From the NCBI GenBank assembly GCA_021805775.1, contig JAJZED010000020.1, positions 1-34,315 of the forward strand: DNA of 34,315 bases, given 5' to 3'. The DNA comes from a bacterium (GTDB lineage Bacteria; Vulcanimicrobiota; Vulcanimicrobiia; Vulcanimicrobiales; Vulcanimicrobiaceae). Shown here one piece after another: positions 14,856 to 22,751 of this stretch (position 1 is the first letter of the stretch; each line of letters opens with the position of its first letter). A program made the translations under genes and the position numbers. Under the pieces are notes generated by a model that ran no database searches, was not told the origin of the DNA, and was given only the letters and a program-made list of their open reading frames with translations.

Positions 14856-17800
14856 GCCCGTCGCGCTCCAAAGATGTCAAGGTTGACGCCGGCTAGATGC
14901 CGAGGAACGAGAAACGTGACCGCGGCCGGGAATGCGATGTCGCGCGGGTCTCTATAGCGGCGCCGGAGACGCTCGGTCTCGCGGTCGATTTCCTCGGGAA
15001 TCTCTTCGAGTCGGCGTCGGAGCGCGGCAAGATCGCTGTTGACCTGCCCGCGCTCGCTGCTGTTATTGGCATCGAATAGGCTGAGTTGCTCGGAGCGTCC
15101 ATGCTCGGCCGCCTCTAATTCACGCGAAATCGCGGCGTGGAGTTGCATCATCACCGTGCGAAGCGAGGTTTCCTCGCTTGTGGCGCGCTCGGTCAGCATG
15201 CGCATCATGCGGTCGTGCAGTTCGGCTGCGCGTGCATTCATGGCGGCGAAGAGCGGATCGCGAAGCCGATCCCACGCCTCGGCAATCTCCTCTTGGTGGT
15301 GAAGGGGGAGTTGTTCGTCGCCGTGCGCCGCGAGTGCCGCTCGCGTCTCGCCGACGTTTAACCTCGCAAAACCGCCGCGGCCGCCGAGGCGCCCACCTGC
15401 GGCGAACAGTTGCTCGTGGAGGCGGTAGCCATCACTGCCCATGATGACCAGCCGCGCATCGAGAATTACCGTTGGCTCGGCGAGGTCCGCGTCGTCGACG
15501 AGACGCCCGGTGACGCGCGCTAACTTCGCATCGCGGGTGCGCGCCCATATTTCGGCGCGCAATAAGCGCATTGCTTGCATTACCAACGGATGGCCGAGGT
15601 GCGCGAGCACGACATCTTCGCGGTCGCTTGAGCCGGGGTTATCGAAGGTGATCGGCAGCCGCTTCTCGGTGAGCGGATGGTAGAGATTCTCACACGCCGA
15701 CGCCCAGGATCGCGTCAGATCGGGCACCGTGTAGGCCGCGAGCGGCGGGCCCGCAGAATGCGACGGCGGAAGCACGATCGGTTCGAGCGGAGACTGTCGG
15801 CCGAGTTCGAGCCCTACCTGCACGACGCGTTCGATCGCATCGGGCGTAATGCCGAGCTCGTCGATCGAGGTGAGGACGCGCTGATGCATCTCGTCGACCC
15901 GCTCGCGTAATTCGCGCTCTGCTTTTAGTACGGTGACGGAATCTCGCGGCTTTACTTTAATCGTATTAAGGTCGCTCGGGCGCCCGAGCATAGCATTCTC
16001 GACCTCGGCCGCGAGAACTGCGCCTGCCGAACCGAGATCTTGGCGGATCGTCTCCAACTTCGTTGCGGCACGGAAGAGGAAATCGAGATCACCCTCGAGC
16101 GTGCCCGCATTTTCTCCGTAGCCCGATCCGACGAAGTGATAGACAAATACCTTCGGTTGCGGTTGGCCATGCCGGTCGATGCGGCCGTTGCGCTGTTCGA
16201 GCCGATTGGGATTGAAGGGAATCTCGACGTGAATCATGCGAGCGCAATGACGCTGCAGATCGATCCCCTCGCTTGCGGTATCGGTTGCCAAGAGGATACG
16301 CACCGGGTCGTTGGCCGGGTCGCTCTGGAATGCCGCTTTAATGCGCTCGCGTTCTTCGGTATCCATGCCGCCATAGAGTAAGCGCACGCGATTGCCGCCG
16401 AGCCCTTCGGTGACGAGTAACCGATGCAGCCATGCCTGCGTGTCTCGATATTCGGTGAAGATGATGACACGCTCGTCTCCGAACGTACGCAATTGGGCGA
16501 TTAAGGCCCGAGCTTTTTCATCGGCTCGCTGCGCGTTGCTCTGTGCCCATGCGTGCATGCGCTCGAGTAGCGCACGTTGCTCGGTGTCGAGGGGGTCGGA
16601 GGCACGTGCAGCCCGACCGAGGAGATCGCGCTCGGCTTCTTCACGGTCTTCATCGGTGTCGTAATCGTCGGCGAGGCGATCGAAAGCGTCGCGGAGGCGC
16701 TCGAGGTCGTCTTCGTTTCGTTGCGTCGAGAGCGTGCTCATGTGTGCGGCGAGCGTACCTGCGAATGCAGCGGGCGACGAAAAGAGGCGTTTTTTCAAAA
16801 GCAACGTGATGAGATCCGTGGCGTTAGCGCCCTTCTTCGACGAGGCTCGCGCGCGCCGCAAACGTGCGTATTCCTCGAGCATCGCATGAATATCGCGTTC
16901 GCTCTGCGGATACGACACTTCGATTTTTCCCAGAATGCGCTCGGGGAAGCGCGGCGTGCCGTCGGGGGCCGGCCCAAGCGCACGAATATCAGCCTTCATC
17001 CGCCGAATTTGCGCGTTCTGCAACGCGAGTGGGTCGGGCTTGACGCCGCGCGCAAAGCGCTGCGGGTCAAGCAGCTCGAGTAACGAGGTGAAGGAGATCG
17101 CATATCCGTTATGCGGCGTCGCCGAGAGAAAGAGCCGATGCTCGGAGTGGGGAGCGATGTATCGGAGCAGTGCCGTCCTATCCGACGGCCGAGCGTACGT
17201 GCCTTTGCCCGCCGGAGCGCACTGGTGCGCCTCGTCGACGACGAGCATATCGATCTTACGGGGGTATGCGTTGCGGTCAGGCGGAAGAAATTCGTGCAGC
17301 AACCGCATGGGGCGTTCCATTTTCAGCCAATCGAAGCTGACGATGAGGCGGGGAAAATGCCCGAAAATGTTGGCGTGGAGTCCGCGCTCGCGGCGAAGCA
17401 GGCGGACGGCTTCGGCGTCGACGATCCGAAATTCCAAGCCGAAACGGTTCTCCATCTCGGCCTTCCACTTCAGGCAGAGCGATGGTGGGCAAAGTACCCA
17501 CGCAGTTCGCACGCGGTGGCGCAGGGTCAGTTCTTGGATGATGAGACCGGCTTCGATGGTTTTGCCCAGCCCAACGTCGTCGGCGATGAGGAGATTGACG
17601 CGGGCCATTTCCAACGCGCGTACGACTGGGTCGAGTTGATAATCCTCGATGGTGATTCCCGAGCGAAACGGCGCCTGCAGCGTGCGGAGATCGGCCGAGG
17701 CGATCGCGCCCCAGCGGACGGCGTCGAGGAACGTGCGCAAGCGTTCGGGGGAGTCGAACTCGCCGGCGCGCGGAGTGGGAAGGCTTCCCGTTTCGCGGAT

Positions 17801-18013
17801 GTTGGTGCCCGGCTCGATCTCCCAAACGACGGTCAGTTCGTCCCCGAGACCGTCGTCTTCGACCGAGGAGAGCTCGACGAGGTGTTGCCGCTGCTCGCTT
17901 GCTGCGATATCGAGCGGCAGTGCGCTCGGGACGACCGTTTTAACGACCCAAAAACGATCCCGGACCGAGACAAGTTGCCCCTCTTCGGGGGCCGGCGGCG
18001 CCGCGAGCAGCAT
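14852..18013 (-). CDS. drmD: DrmD, DISARM class 1 SNF2-family helicase
   Basis: The 1053-residue SNF2/RapA-like ATPase is the marker of class 1 DISARM. It has Walker A DDVGLGKT (D145-T152), DEAH (D260-H263), motif III LFLSATPHNG, and a helicase C domain with TDTASEGIDLQRHC and EQRNGRIDRHGQ. The C-terminal 250 residues are largely helical and coiled-coil-like. They include QLSLF (Q976-F980), identical to the canonical bacterial beta-clamp-binding pentapeptide and to the one at the end of DinB in this window. It is the first gene of the minus-strand DISARM unit and overlaps drmMI by 4 bp. No good promoter was found in the 115 bp before it. Confidence 0.93.
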   Translation of the reverse strand: MLLAAPPAPEEGQLVSVRDRFWVVKTVVPSALPLDIAASEQRQHLVELSSVEDDGLGDELTVVWEIEPGTNIRETGSLPTPRAGEFDSPERLRTFLDAVRWGAIASADLRTLQAPFRSGITIEDYQLDPVVRALEMARVNLLIADDVGLGKTIEAGLIIQELTLRHRVRTAWVLCPPSLCLKWKAEMENRFGLEFRIVDAEAVRLLRRERGLHANIFGHFPRLIVSFDWLKMERPMRLLHEFLPPDRNAYPRKIDMLVVDEAHQCAPAGKGTYARPSDRTALLRYIAPHSEHRLFLSATPHNGYAISFTSLLELLDPQRFARGVKPDPLALQNAQIRRMKADIRALGPAPDGTPRFPERILGKIEVSYPQSERDIHAMLEEYARLRRARASSKKGANATDLITLLLKKRLFSSPAAFAGTLAAHMSTLSTQRNEDDLERLRDAFDRLADDYDTDEDREEAERDLLGRAARASDPLDTEQRALLERMHAWAQSNAQRADEKARALIAQLRTFGDERVIIFTEYRDTQAWLHRLLVTEGLGGNRVRLLYGGMDTEERERIKAAFQSDPANDPVRILLATDTASEGIDLQRHCARMIHVEIPFNPNRLEQRNGRIDRHGQPQPKVFVYHFVGSGYGENAGTLEGDLDFLFRAATKLETIRQDLGSAGAVLAAEVENAMLGRPSDLNTIKVKPRDSVTVLKAERELRERVDEMHQRVLTSIDELGITPDAIERVVQVGLELGRQSPLEPIVLPPSHSAGPPLAAYTVPDLTRSWASACENLYHPLTEKRLPITFDNPGSSDREDVVLAHLGHPLVMQAMRLLRAEIWARTRDAKLARVTGRLVDDADLAEPTVILDARLVIMGSDGYRLHEQLFAAGGRLGGRGGFARLNVGETRAALAAHGDEQLPLHHQEEIAEAWDRLRDPLFAAMNARAAELHDRMMRMLTERATSEETSLRTVMMQLHAAISRELEAAEHGRSEQLSLFDANNSSERGQVNSDLAALRRRLEEIPEEIDRETERLRRRYRDPRDIAFPAAVTFLVPRHLAGVNLDIFGARRA

Positions 18014-18128
18014 ATCGGCCTAGATATGGTGTGCGATAAGGCGAGGCCTGCCGATAGTATTGCGGTTCTCGCAGCGAGGCTCCGGCGCACGATTGACGCC
18101 TGTCGCGCAACGTGCAACAGTAGCCATT

Positions 18129-18425
18129 ATGGGTTTGCAGACTCGTCGGCCGATTACGCCGGGAGAGGTTCTACGCGAAGACTTCATCGAGCCGCTGGGC
18201 ATGACGCAAGGGGCCTTTGCCGATGCGCTCGCTGTCGATCGAAGCACGATCAACGAGATCGTGAATGGGCGGCGCTCGGTGACTCCCGAGATGGCGTTAC
18301 GACTCGCCCATGCATTGCGTACGACGCCGCAGTATTGGATCAACCTGCAGAGCGCCGTCGATCTCTACGACGCGGAACATTCGCCTCTCGCCAGGGAAGT
18401 TTCGTTCCTGAAAGTCTTGTTCTAA
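18129..18425 (+). CDS. higA: HigA-family antitoxin/XRE regulator without a HigB partner
   Basis: The ATG at 18129 gives 98 residues, the usual HigA length; an upstream ATG at 18060 adds an unrelated basic tail. The protein follows the HigA plan: RPITPGEVLREDFIEPLGMTQ, HTH ADALAVDRSTINEIVNGRRSV, then MALRLAHALRTTPQYWINLQ. HigA normally neutralises and represses with HigB, whose gene precedes it. Here only 115 bp separate it from the divergent drmD, too short for higB, and downstream is a convergent Rieske gene. It is thus a solitary copy. It may regulate the divergent drmD promoter or be a relic. Confidence 0.85.
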   Translation: MGLQTRRPITPGEVLREDFIEPLGMTQGAFADALAVDRSTINEIVNGRRSVTPEMALRLAHALRTTPQYWINLQSAVDLYDAEHSPLAREVSFLKVLF

Positions 18426-18427
18426 AT

Positions 18428-18733
18428 CTAGAGCTCGACGATGAGTTCGTCGCCCTCGCGGCGGACCGGGAAACTCGGCACCGGCATCACCGCCGGGAGC
18501 GTGAGTGCCTCGCCGGTGGTAACGTCGAAGGTCGCGCCGTGGCGCGGGCAGACGATGCAGCGCCCTTCGAGCGTTCCGGCATCGAGCGGCGCGCCGTCAT
18601 GGGTGCAGTAATCCTCGATTGCGTAGAACTCGCCGCCGACATTACAGAGCAAGATGTCGACGCCGTCGAGCCGATAGGGGCGCGTGGTGCCGGGGGTGAC
18701 CGATGCGAAATCCGCGATGCGTCGGCCGGCCAT
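18428..18733 (-). CDS. Rieske-type [2Fe-2S] ferredoxin associated with SUF
   Basis: This 101-residue soluble protein has the full Rieske ligand set: CTHDGAPL (C43, H45) and CPRHGATFD (C62, H65). It lacks a signal peptide or membrane anchor, as in the small ferredoxins of dioxygenases and SUF operons. Its ATG shares a base with the sufB stop (TAATG), so the two are translated together. In many suf operons such a ferredoxin sits among sufB, sufD and sufC and is thought to carry electrons or clusters. Its 3' end meets higA tail to tail with 2 bp between. Confidence 0.92.
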   Translation of the reverse strand: MAGRRIADFASVTPGTTRPYRLDGVDILLCNVGGEFYAIEDYCTHDGAPLDAGTLEGRCIVCPRHGATFDVTTGEALTLPAVMPVPSFPVRREGDELIVEL

Positions 18734-20160
18734 TACCCGACCGCGCCCTCCATCTCCATTTTCACCAGGCGGTTGAGTTCGACGGCGTACTCCATCGGCA
18801 GTTCTTTGATAAAGAAATCGAAGAAGCCGTTGACGATCATCGCGGTCGCATCGGCTTCGGCGAGCCCGCGGCTCATCGCGTAGAAGAGTTGGTCTTCGCC
18901 GATCTTGCTGACGCTGGCTTCATGTTCGACCGTTGCGAACTGCTCGTCGATCTTCATCGTCGGTTTCGTATCGCTGCTCGAGATATCGTCCATCAACAAC
19001 GCATCGCACTTGACGCGCGTTTTCGAGTGGTGGGCGTTCGGCAGCACTTCGACGAGCCCGCGATAGGTCGTTTTGCCGCCGTGCGCGGTCACCGATTTAT
19101 TGGTGACCACCGAGGTGGTGTTCGGGGCGCCGTGAATGATTTTCGAACCCGCGTCTTGGTGCTGCCCTTCGCCGGCGAACGCCATCGAAAGAATCTCGCC
19201 GCGCGCGCCCTCGCCCATGAGATAGATCGCCGGGTACTTCATCGTCAGGCGAGAACCGATGTTGCCGTCCACCCATTCGATCGTCGCGTTCTTGCGCGCG
19301 ATCGCGCGTTTGGTTACGAGATTGAAGATATTGCGATACCAGTTCTGAATCGTCGTGTAGCGAATGGAGGCGCCGTCGAGCGCGATCAATTCGACGACCG
19401 CGGAGTGCAGCGAACTCGTCGAGAATTTCGGCGCGGTGCAGCCCTCGATGTAATGCACCTTCGCGCCTTCGTCGGCGATGATGAGCGTGCGCTCGAACTG
19501 CCCCATGTTCTCGGTATTGATCCGGAAGTAGGCTTGCAACGGCATCGCCACGGTGACGCCCTTCGGCACGTAGACGAACGAACCGCCCGACCAGACTGCG
19601 GAGTTGAGCGCGGCGAATTTATTATCGTTGACCGGAATGACCGTCGAGAGATATTTCTGCACGACCTCGGGGTAGAGCTTGACCGCCGTGTCCATATCGC
19701 AGAAGAGCACGCCATCGCGCTCGAGCTCGGCCTTGACCGAGTGATAGACGACCTCGGATTCATACTGCGCGCTGACGCCGGAGAGAAACTTGCGCTCGGC
19801 CTCGGGGATGCCGAGGCGGTCGAAGGTGCGCTTGATATCGTCGGGGACATCCTCCCACGATTGCTCGGCGCGATCGGTGGAGCGGACAAAATAGTGGATG
19901 TTGGCGAAATCGATCTCCGAGAGCAGCGCGGTGTCGCCCCACGTCGGCATCGGCTTGCTTTCGAAGACCTCGAAGGCGCGCAGACGGAACTCGCGCATCC
20001 ACGCCGGTTCGTCTTTCATCGCGCTAATGCGCTCGACCATCTCGTTCGTCAGCCCCTTGCCGGACTTAAAGACGTAGTTTTCTTCGGAGTCGTGAAAGCC
20101 GTGCCGGTACTCCTCCAGGAGCCCCTGGGGGGAGTTCTCGGGCTTCAGTTCGGTCGCCAT
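18733..20160 (-). CDS. sufB: SufB, Fe-S cluster assembly scaffold protein
   Basis: The start chosen is the ATG at 20160 (MATELKPENSPQGLLEEY), giving 475 residues, the normal SufB length; an upstream ATG at 20223 would fall before the promoter. SufB is the scaffold of the SufBCD complex that builds Fe-S clusters in the cytoplasm. The sequence shows the right-handed beta-helix core and the conserved end: C385 in VKCDALLM, then FATVEHEASVSKIGEDQLFY with the conserved Glu, matching the cysteine and glutamate needed for cluster assembly in E. coli SufB. sufC, sufD and sufS are absent from the window. Downstream is the Rieske gene and then the DISARM island. Confidence 0.95.
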   Translation of the reverse strand: MATELKPENSPQGLLEEYRHGFHDSEENYVFKSGKGLTNEMVERISAMKDEPAWMREFRLRAFEVFESKPMPTWGDTALLSEIDFANIHYFVRSTDRAEQSWEDVPDDIKRTFDRLGIPEAERKFLSGVSAQYESEVVYHSVKAELERDGVLFCDMDTAVKLYPEVVQKYLSTVIPVNDNKFAALNSAVWSGGSFVYVPKGVTVAMPLQAYFRINTENMGQFERTLIIADEGAKVHYIEGCTAPKFSTSSLHSAVVELIALDGASIRYTTIQNWYRNIFNLVTKRAIARKNATIEWVDGNIGSRLTMKYPAIYLMGEGARGEILSMAFAGEGQHQDAGSKIIHGAPNTTSVVTNKSVTAHGGKTTYRGLVEVLPNAHHSKTRVKCDALLMDDISSSDTKPTMKIDEQFATVEHEASVSKIGEDQLFYAMSRGLAEADATAMIVNGFFDFFIKELPMEYAVELNRLVKMEMEGAVG

Positions 20161-20166
20161 AGGACC

Positions 20167-20195
20167 ACGATAGGGTCGCGCCCCCGGTAAGTCAA
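20167..20195 (-). promoter_or_regulatory. sufB promoter, predicted to give a leaderless mRNA
   Basis: Minus-strand TTGACT (20190-20195), a 17-nt spacer and TATCGT (20167-20172) place the start at about 20160, the A of the sufB ATG. No Shine-Dalgarno lies before that ATG, which agrees with leaderless translation. Confidence 0.55.
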
Positions 20196-20201
20196 GATAG
20201 T

Positions 20202-20215
20202 GAAGTCGGAACTTC
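20202..20215. promoter_or_regulatory. Palindrome upstream of sufB, candidate regulator site
   Basis: GAAGT-CGGA-ACTTC is a perfect 5-bp-arm inverted repeat just upstream of the sufB -35 box. SUF operons are commonly controlled by Rrf2-family regulators (SufR/IscR) binding short palindromes. The match to a specific regulator is not established, and the site could also serve the divergent speD promoter. Confidence 0.4.
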
Positions 20216-20242
20216 ATAATCATCGCTGAGCCCTACGCCCTC

Positions 20243-20271
20243 TTTACAGGGGGTGCTGCAGGGGGTATCAT
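20243..20271 (+). promoter_or_regulatory. speD promoter
   Basis: TTTACA (20243-20248), a 17-nt spacer and TATCAT (20266-20271) form a good sigma-70-like promoter. Transcription would start near 20278-20279, exactly at the base of a strong hairpin and about 198 nt before the speD start. Confidence 0.55.
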
Positions 20272-20278
20272 GCTGGCC

Positions 20279-20476
20279 GACCCTTCGCAGCCGAAGGGTC
20301 ACGGTTGAGGGTGGGCGCGCCCTAACGCGCCATCGCGACGAGACGCCCGTGCACCGCATAACAGCGCCGGCAAGAGCTCGTCGAAAGGTCGGGGACGTGA
20401 CTGCATTCTACAGACGCCAGCCGACGAAGTCCGGAGGTGGGATTCCCCCAGAGAAATCGTAGGAGACGCGTAGAAA
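20279..20476 (+). ncRNA. Structured 5' leader of speD, candidate cis-regulatory RNA
   Basis: About 198 nt lie between the predicted start and the speD TTG with no credible coding frame. The leader opens with a perfect 9-bp hairpin, GACCCTTCG-CAGC-CGAAGGGTC (20279-20300). A second 7-bp pairing CGACGAG/CTCGTCG (20336-20342/20377-20383) encloses an internal domain, and GTCGG/CCGAC (20388-20392/20421-20425) forms a third. GGTGGG and CCCCC near 20436-20449 could pair just before AGGAG (20461-20465), the speD ribosome site. It matches no riboswitch class I can recognise. The pairing was judged by eye only. Confidence 0.4.
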
Positions 20477-20890
20477 TTGAAGGCACTTGGGACGCACATC
20501 GTGTGCGAACTGTCTGGGTGTGATTTCGGTATATTAACCGACGTCGACGCCGTCCGCGAGATGATGATCGGTGCGGCGAACGCTTCACGAGCGACCGTCA
20601 TGGAGGTCGCCTTTCATAGATTTCAGCCTCAGGGCGTCTCGGGGGTCGTCGTACTCGCCGAGTCTCACATCTCGATTCACACGTGGCCCGAACTCGGTTA
20701 CGCCGCGATGGATTTTTACACGTGCGGCGACCACACCGATCCGTGGCTCGCCTGCGAACATGCCGCCCGGGTTCTCGGTGCCGGCTCCATGTTGACGACC
20801 GAGGTAAAGCGGGGCATCCTGCAATCCGGCGACGCGCAGTTCACGCACGTCGTCACCCGCGACCACGAAGCCGTCTCGCTCTCGGCATAG
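20477..20890 (+). CDS. speD: S-adenosylmethionine decarboxylase proenzyme (SpeH type)
   Basis: The enzyme decarboxylates AdoMet to supply aminopropyl groups for polyamines. The start is TTG at 20477, 11 nt after GGAG. The 137-residue proenzyme keeps the self-cleavage site E62-S63 within LAESHISIHTWPE, where Ser63 becomes the pyruvoyl cofactor, together with His68 and Cys83 (DFYTCGDH), the residues and numbering of the Thermotoga-type enzyme. Cleavage gives a small beta and a larger alpha chain. speE follows 114 bp downstream. A long structured leader precedes it. Confidence 0.95.
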   Translation: MKALGTHIVCELSGCDFGILTDVDAVREMMIGAANASRATVMEVAFHRFQPQGVSGVVVLAESHISIHTWPELGYAAMDFYTCGDHTDPWLACEHAARVLGAGSMLTTEVKRGILQSGDAQFTHVVTRDHEAVSLSA

Positions 20891-21004
20891 GCCCAAGCGC
20901 GAGCCGAGCTCGCCGACGATTCCGCGCATCCGGCCCTCGCCTCACGGCGGGGGTCTTCATTTTCCTCCGAGGGGTGGGGGCGCGCGAAGCGAACCCGCGC
21001 CGCT

Positions 21005-21895
21005 ATGCCCAAGACCGATCGTTGGAACTGGTACGTCGAGGAATTTGCACCGACCGAACAACACCAGCATGCCGTTTCAAAGCTGTTCTTTTCCGGAGAA
21101 TCGGCGTTTCAGCAGATAGCCGTGCTCGAGACCCCGGTCTTCGGCAAAATGTTGGTGCTCGACGGCGACACGCAGAGTTCGCAGGGCGATGAGAAAATCT
21201 ATCACGAGGCGTTGGTTCACCCGGCGCTCGCCGCCGCGAGCGATCGCCGCGAGGTCCTCATCCTCGGGGGTGGTGAAGGCGCGACGCTGCGCGAGGTGTT
21301 GCGATGTCCCGATGTCGAGCGCGTTACGATGGTCGATATCGACGGCCTCGTCGTCGAACTCTCGAAAAAATATCTGCCGGAATGGGCGGATGGGGCCTTC
21401 GAAAATCCGCGCTCGCGCGTCATCGTCGGCGATGCGCTCGCATTCATGCGCGAGAGCGGCGAGCGTTTCGGCGTCATCATCTCCGATCTCACCGAACCGC
21501 TCGAAGATAGCCCGAGCAATATCCTCTTCAACGAAGAGGTCTTCGCGCTGATCAAGGCGCGGCTGCTCGAAGGCGGCGTCTACGTGCTGCAGGCGAGCAC
21601 GAGTGCATTTCACAACGCATCGTTGCACGCGAAGATGGCGCGAACGCTACGCCGCCACTATCGGCACGTGACGAGTTTTTCACACCACGTGCCGGCGTTC
21701 GATACCGAATGGGCGTTCTTGGCCTGCAGCGATCGCATAGATCTCGCCGCCCTCGACGCGGCGAGCATCGCCGCCTACTGCGCGCAGCTACGCGGTGAGA
21801 GTTTCTTCTACGACGAAGAGACGCATCGTCGCTTGTTCTCGCTTCCACTCTATCTGCGGCGCATGCTTGCCGCGCAAGGAGATACGTTTTCATGA
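21005..21895 (+). CDS. speE: Polyamine aminopropyltransferase (spermidine/thermospermine synthase)
   Basis: The 296-residue enzyme moves the aminopropyl group from decarboxylated AdoMet to a diamine or triamine. It has the N-terminal beta domain with VLDGDTQSSQGDEKIYHE, the nucleotide site LGGGEGATLREVLR (residues 87-100), acidic VDIDG (110-114) and GDA (142-144), and the gate/catalytic Asp161 in SDLTEP. The DG-x-x-QSS...YHEALVHPAL version and the DLTEPLEDSP loop look closer to thermospermine-synthase (ACL5-like) or agmatine/triamine aminopropyltransferases than to classical SpeE, which has QTTERDE. Product is therefore uncertain. The stop overlaps the next gene by 4 bp. Confidence 0.92.
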   Translation: MPKTDRWNWYVEEFAPTEQHQHAVSKLFFSGESAFQQIAVLETPVFGKMLVLDGDTQSSQGDEKIYHEALVHPALAAASDRREVLILGGGEGATLREVLRCPDVERVTMVDIDGLVVELSKKYLPEWADGAFENPRSRVIVGDALAFMRESGERFGVIISDLTEPLEDSPSNILFNEEVFALIKARLLEGGVYVLQASTSAFHNASLHAKMARTLRRHYRHVTSFSHHVPAFDTEWAFLACSDRIDLAALDAASIAAYCAQLRGESFFYDEETHRRLFSLPLYLRRMLAAQGDTFS

Positions 21896-22719
21896 GTCGG
21901 CTTCGTTATGAGGGCAAGGTAGCGGTCGTCACCGGAGGCGGCAGCGGCCTCGGGCGCGATATGGCCGAATCGTTTGCGCGCGAGGGCGCGCACGTCTGCA
22001 TCATCGGCCGCCGTCAAGAAAAACTCGATGAGGTCGTGCGGGCGATCGAAGCGGCCGGAGGACGCGCGTTCGGGCTCGCCGCCGACGTGCGCGATGTCGC
22101 GCGTATCGAGGCGGTGATGAAGGAGATCGGCGAACGCGCGGGGCGGATCGACGTGCTGGTCAATAATGCGGCCGGAAATTTTATCGCTCCCGCCGAGCAA
22201 CTCTCGCCGAACGGCTTCAAATCGGTCGTCGATATCGTTTTGCTCGGGACGTTCAATTGCACGCGCCTGGCCTTCGATATGCTCAAAGAGTCGAAGGGTG
22301 CGATTCTCAACATCATCGCCGCATACGCCTGGAGCGGCGAACCCGGCGCGATTCATTCCGCGAGCGCGAAGGCCGGCGTTTTGGCGATGACGAGGACGTT
22401 GGCTTCGGAGTGGGGGCGCTACGGCATCCGTGCCAACTGCATCGCGCCGGGACCGATTCATACCGAGGGAACCGATAAGAATCTGTGGAGCGTCGCCGAC
22501 ATCGAAGAGCGCGCCCGGAAGGCGGTGCCGCTCGGGCGCCTCGGAGAACCCGCCGATATCTCGCGCGCCGCGCTCTGGCTCTGCGGCGATGAAGCGCAGT
22601 GGATCAGCGGTGCGACGCTCGCCGTCGACGGCGCGCAATGGCTGCACGGAGGCGCGTTCAACTTCCGCGGTGCCTATGAAGAGGCGATGGCGGCGTTGGG
22701 CGGGGCACAAAAGCCGTAG
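21892..22719 (+). CDS. SDR-family oxidoreductase resembling 2,4-dienoyl-CoA reductase
   Basis: This 275-residue Rossmann oxidoreductase has TGGGSGLG (14-21) for NADP(H) and NNAAGNF (91-97), the hallmark of mammalian-type 2,4-dienoyl-CoA reductases. It lacks the usual Tyr of the SDR YxxxK motif; the segment is HSASAKAGV with Lys160 and Ser at the Tyr position. Human DECR1 has the same SASAKAGV, so the change defines the subfamily rather than a defect. The expected role is reduction of unsaturated fatty acyl-CoA during beta-oxidation. It overlaps speE (ATGA) and precedes a thioesterase. Confidence 0.88.
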   Translation: MSRLRYEGKVAVVTGGGSGLGRDMAESFAREGAHVCIIGRRQEKLDEVVRAIEAAGGRAFGLAADVRDVARIEAVMKEIGERAGRIDVLVNNAAGNFIAPAEQLSPNGFKSVVDIVLLGTFNCTRLAFDMLKESKGAILNIIAAYAWSGEPGAIHSASAKAGVLAMTRTLASEWGRYGIRANCIAPGPIHTEGTDKNLWSVADIEERARKAVPLGRLGEPADISRAALWLCGDEAQWISGATLAVDGAQWLHGGAFNFRGAYEEAMAALGGAQKP

Positions 22720-22751
22720 CGGAGGAGCCGCGCTGGGAGTACACTGCGCCC

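Noticed and set aside
17111-18883. 590-residue plus-strand frame across drmD, higA and the Rieske gene
   Set aside because: It is an open frame opposite GC-rich drmD with no family motif, and overlaps three well-supported genes.
18703-20190. 495-residue plus-strand frame antisense to sufB
   Set aside because: Low-complexity Arg/Asp-rich translation typical of the mirror frame of a GC-rich gene.
20253-20462. 69-residue plus-strand frame in the speD leader
   Set aside because: Starts at or before the predicted transcript start, lacks a ribosome site, and overlaps hairpins.
20279-20476. Known riboswitch (cobalamin, TPP, SAM, guanidine, glycine) or RNase P/SRP RNA in the speD leader
   Set aside because: Short stretches looked suggestive (GCCAG, AGTCCGGAGG) but the conserved cores of these classes are not present.
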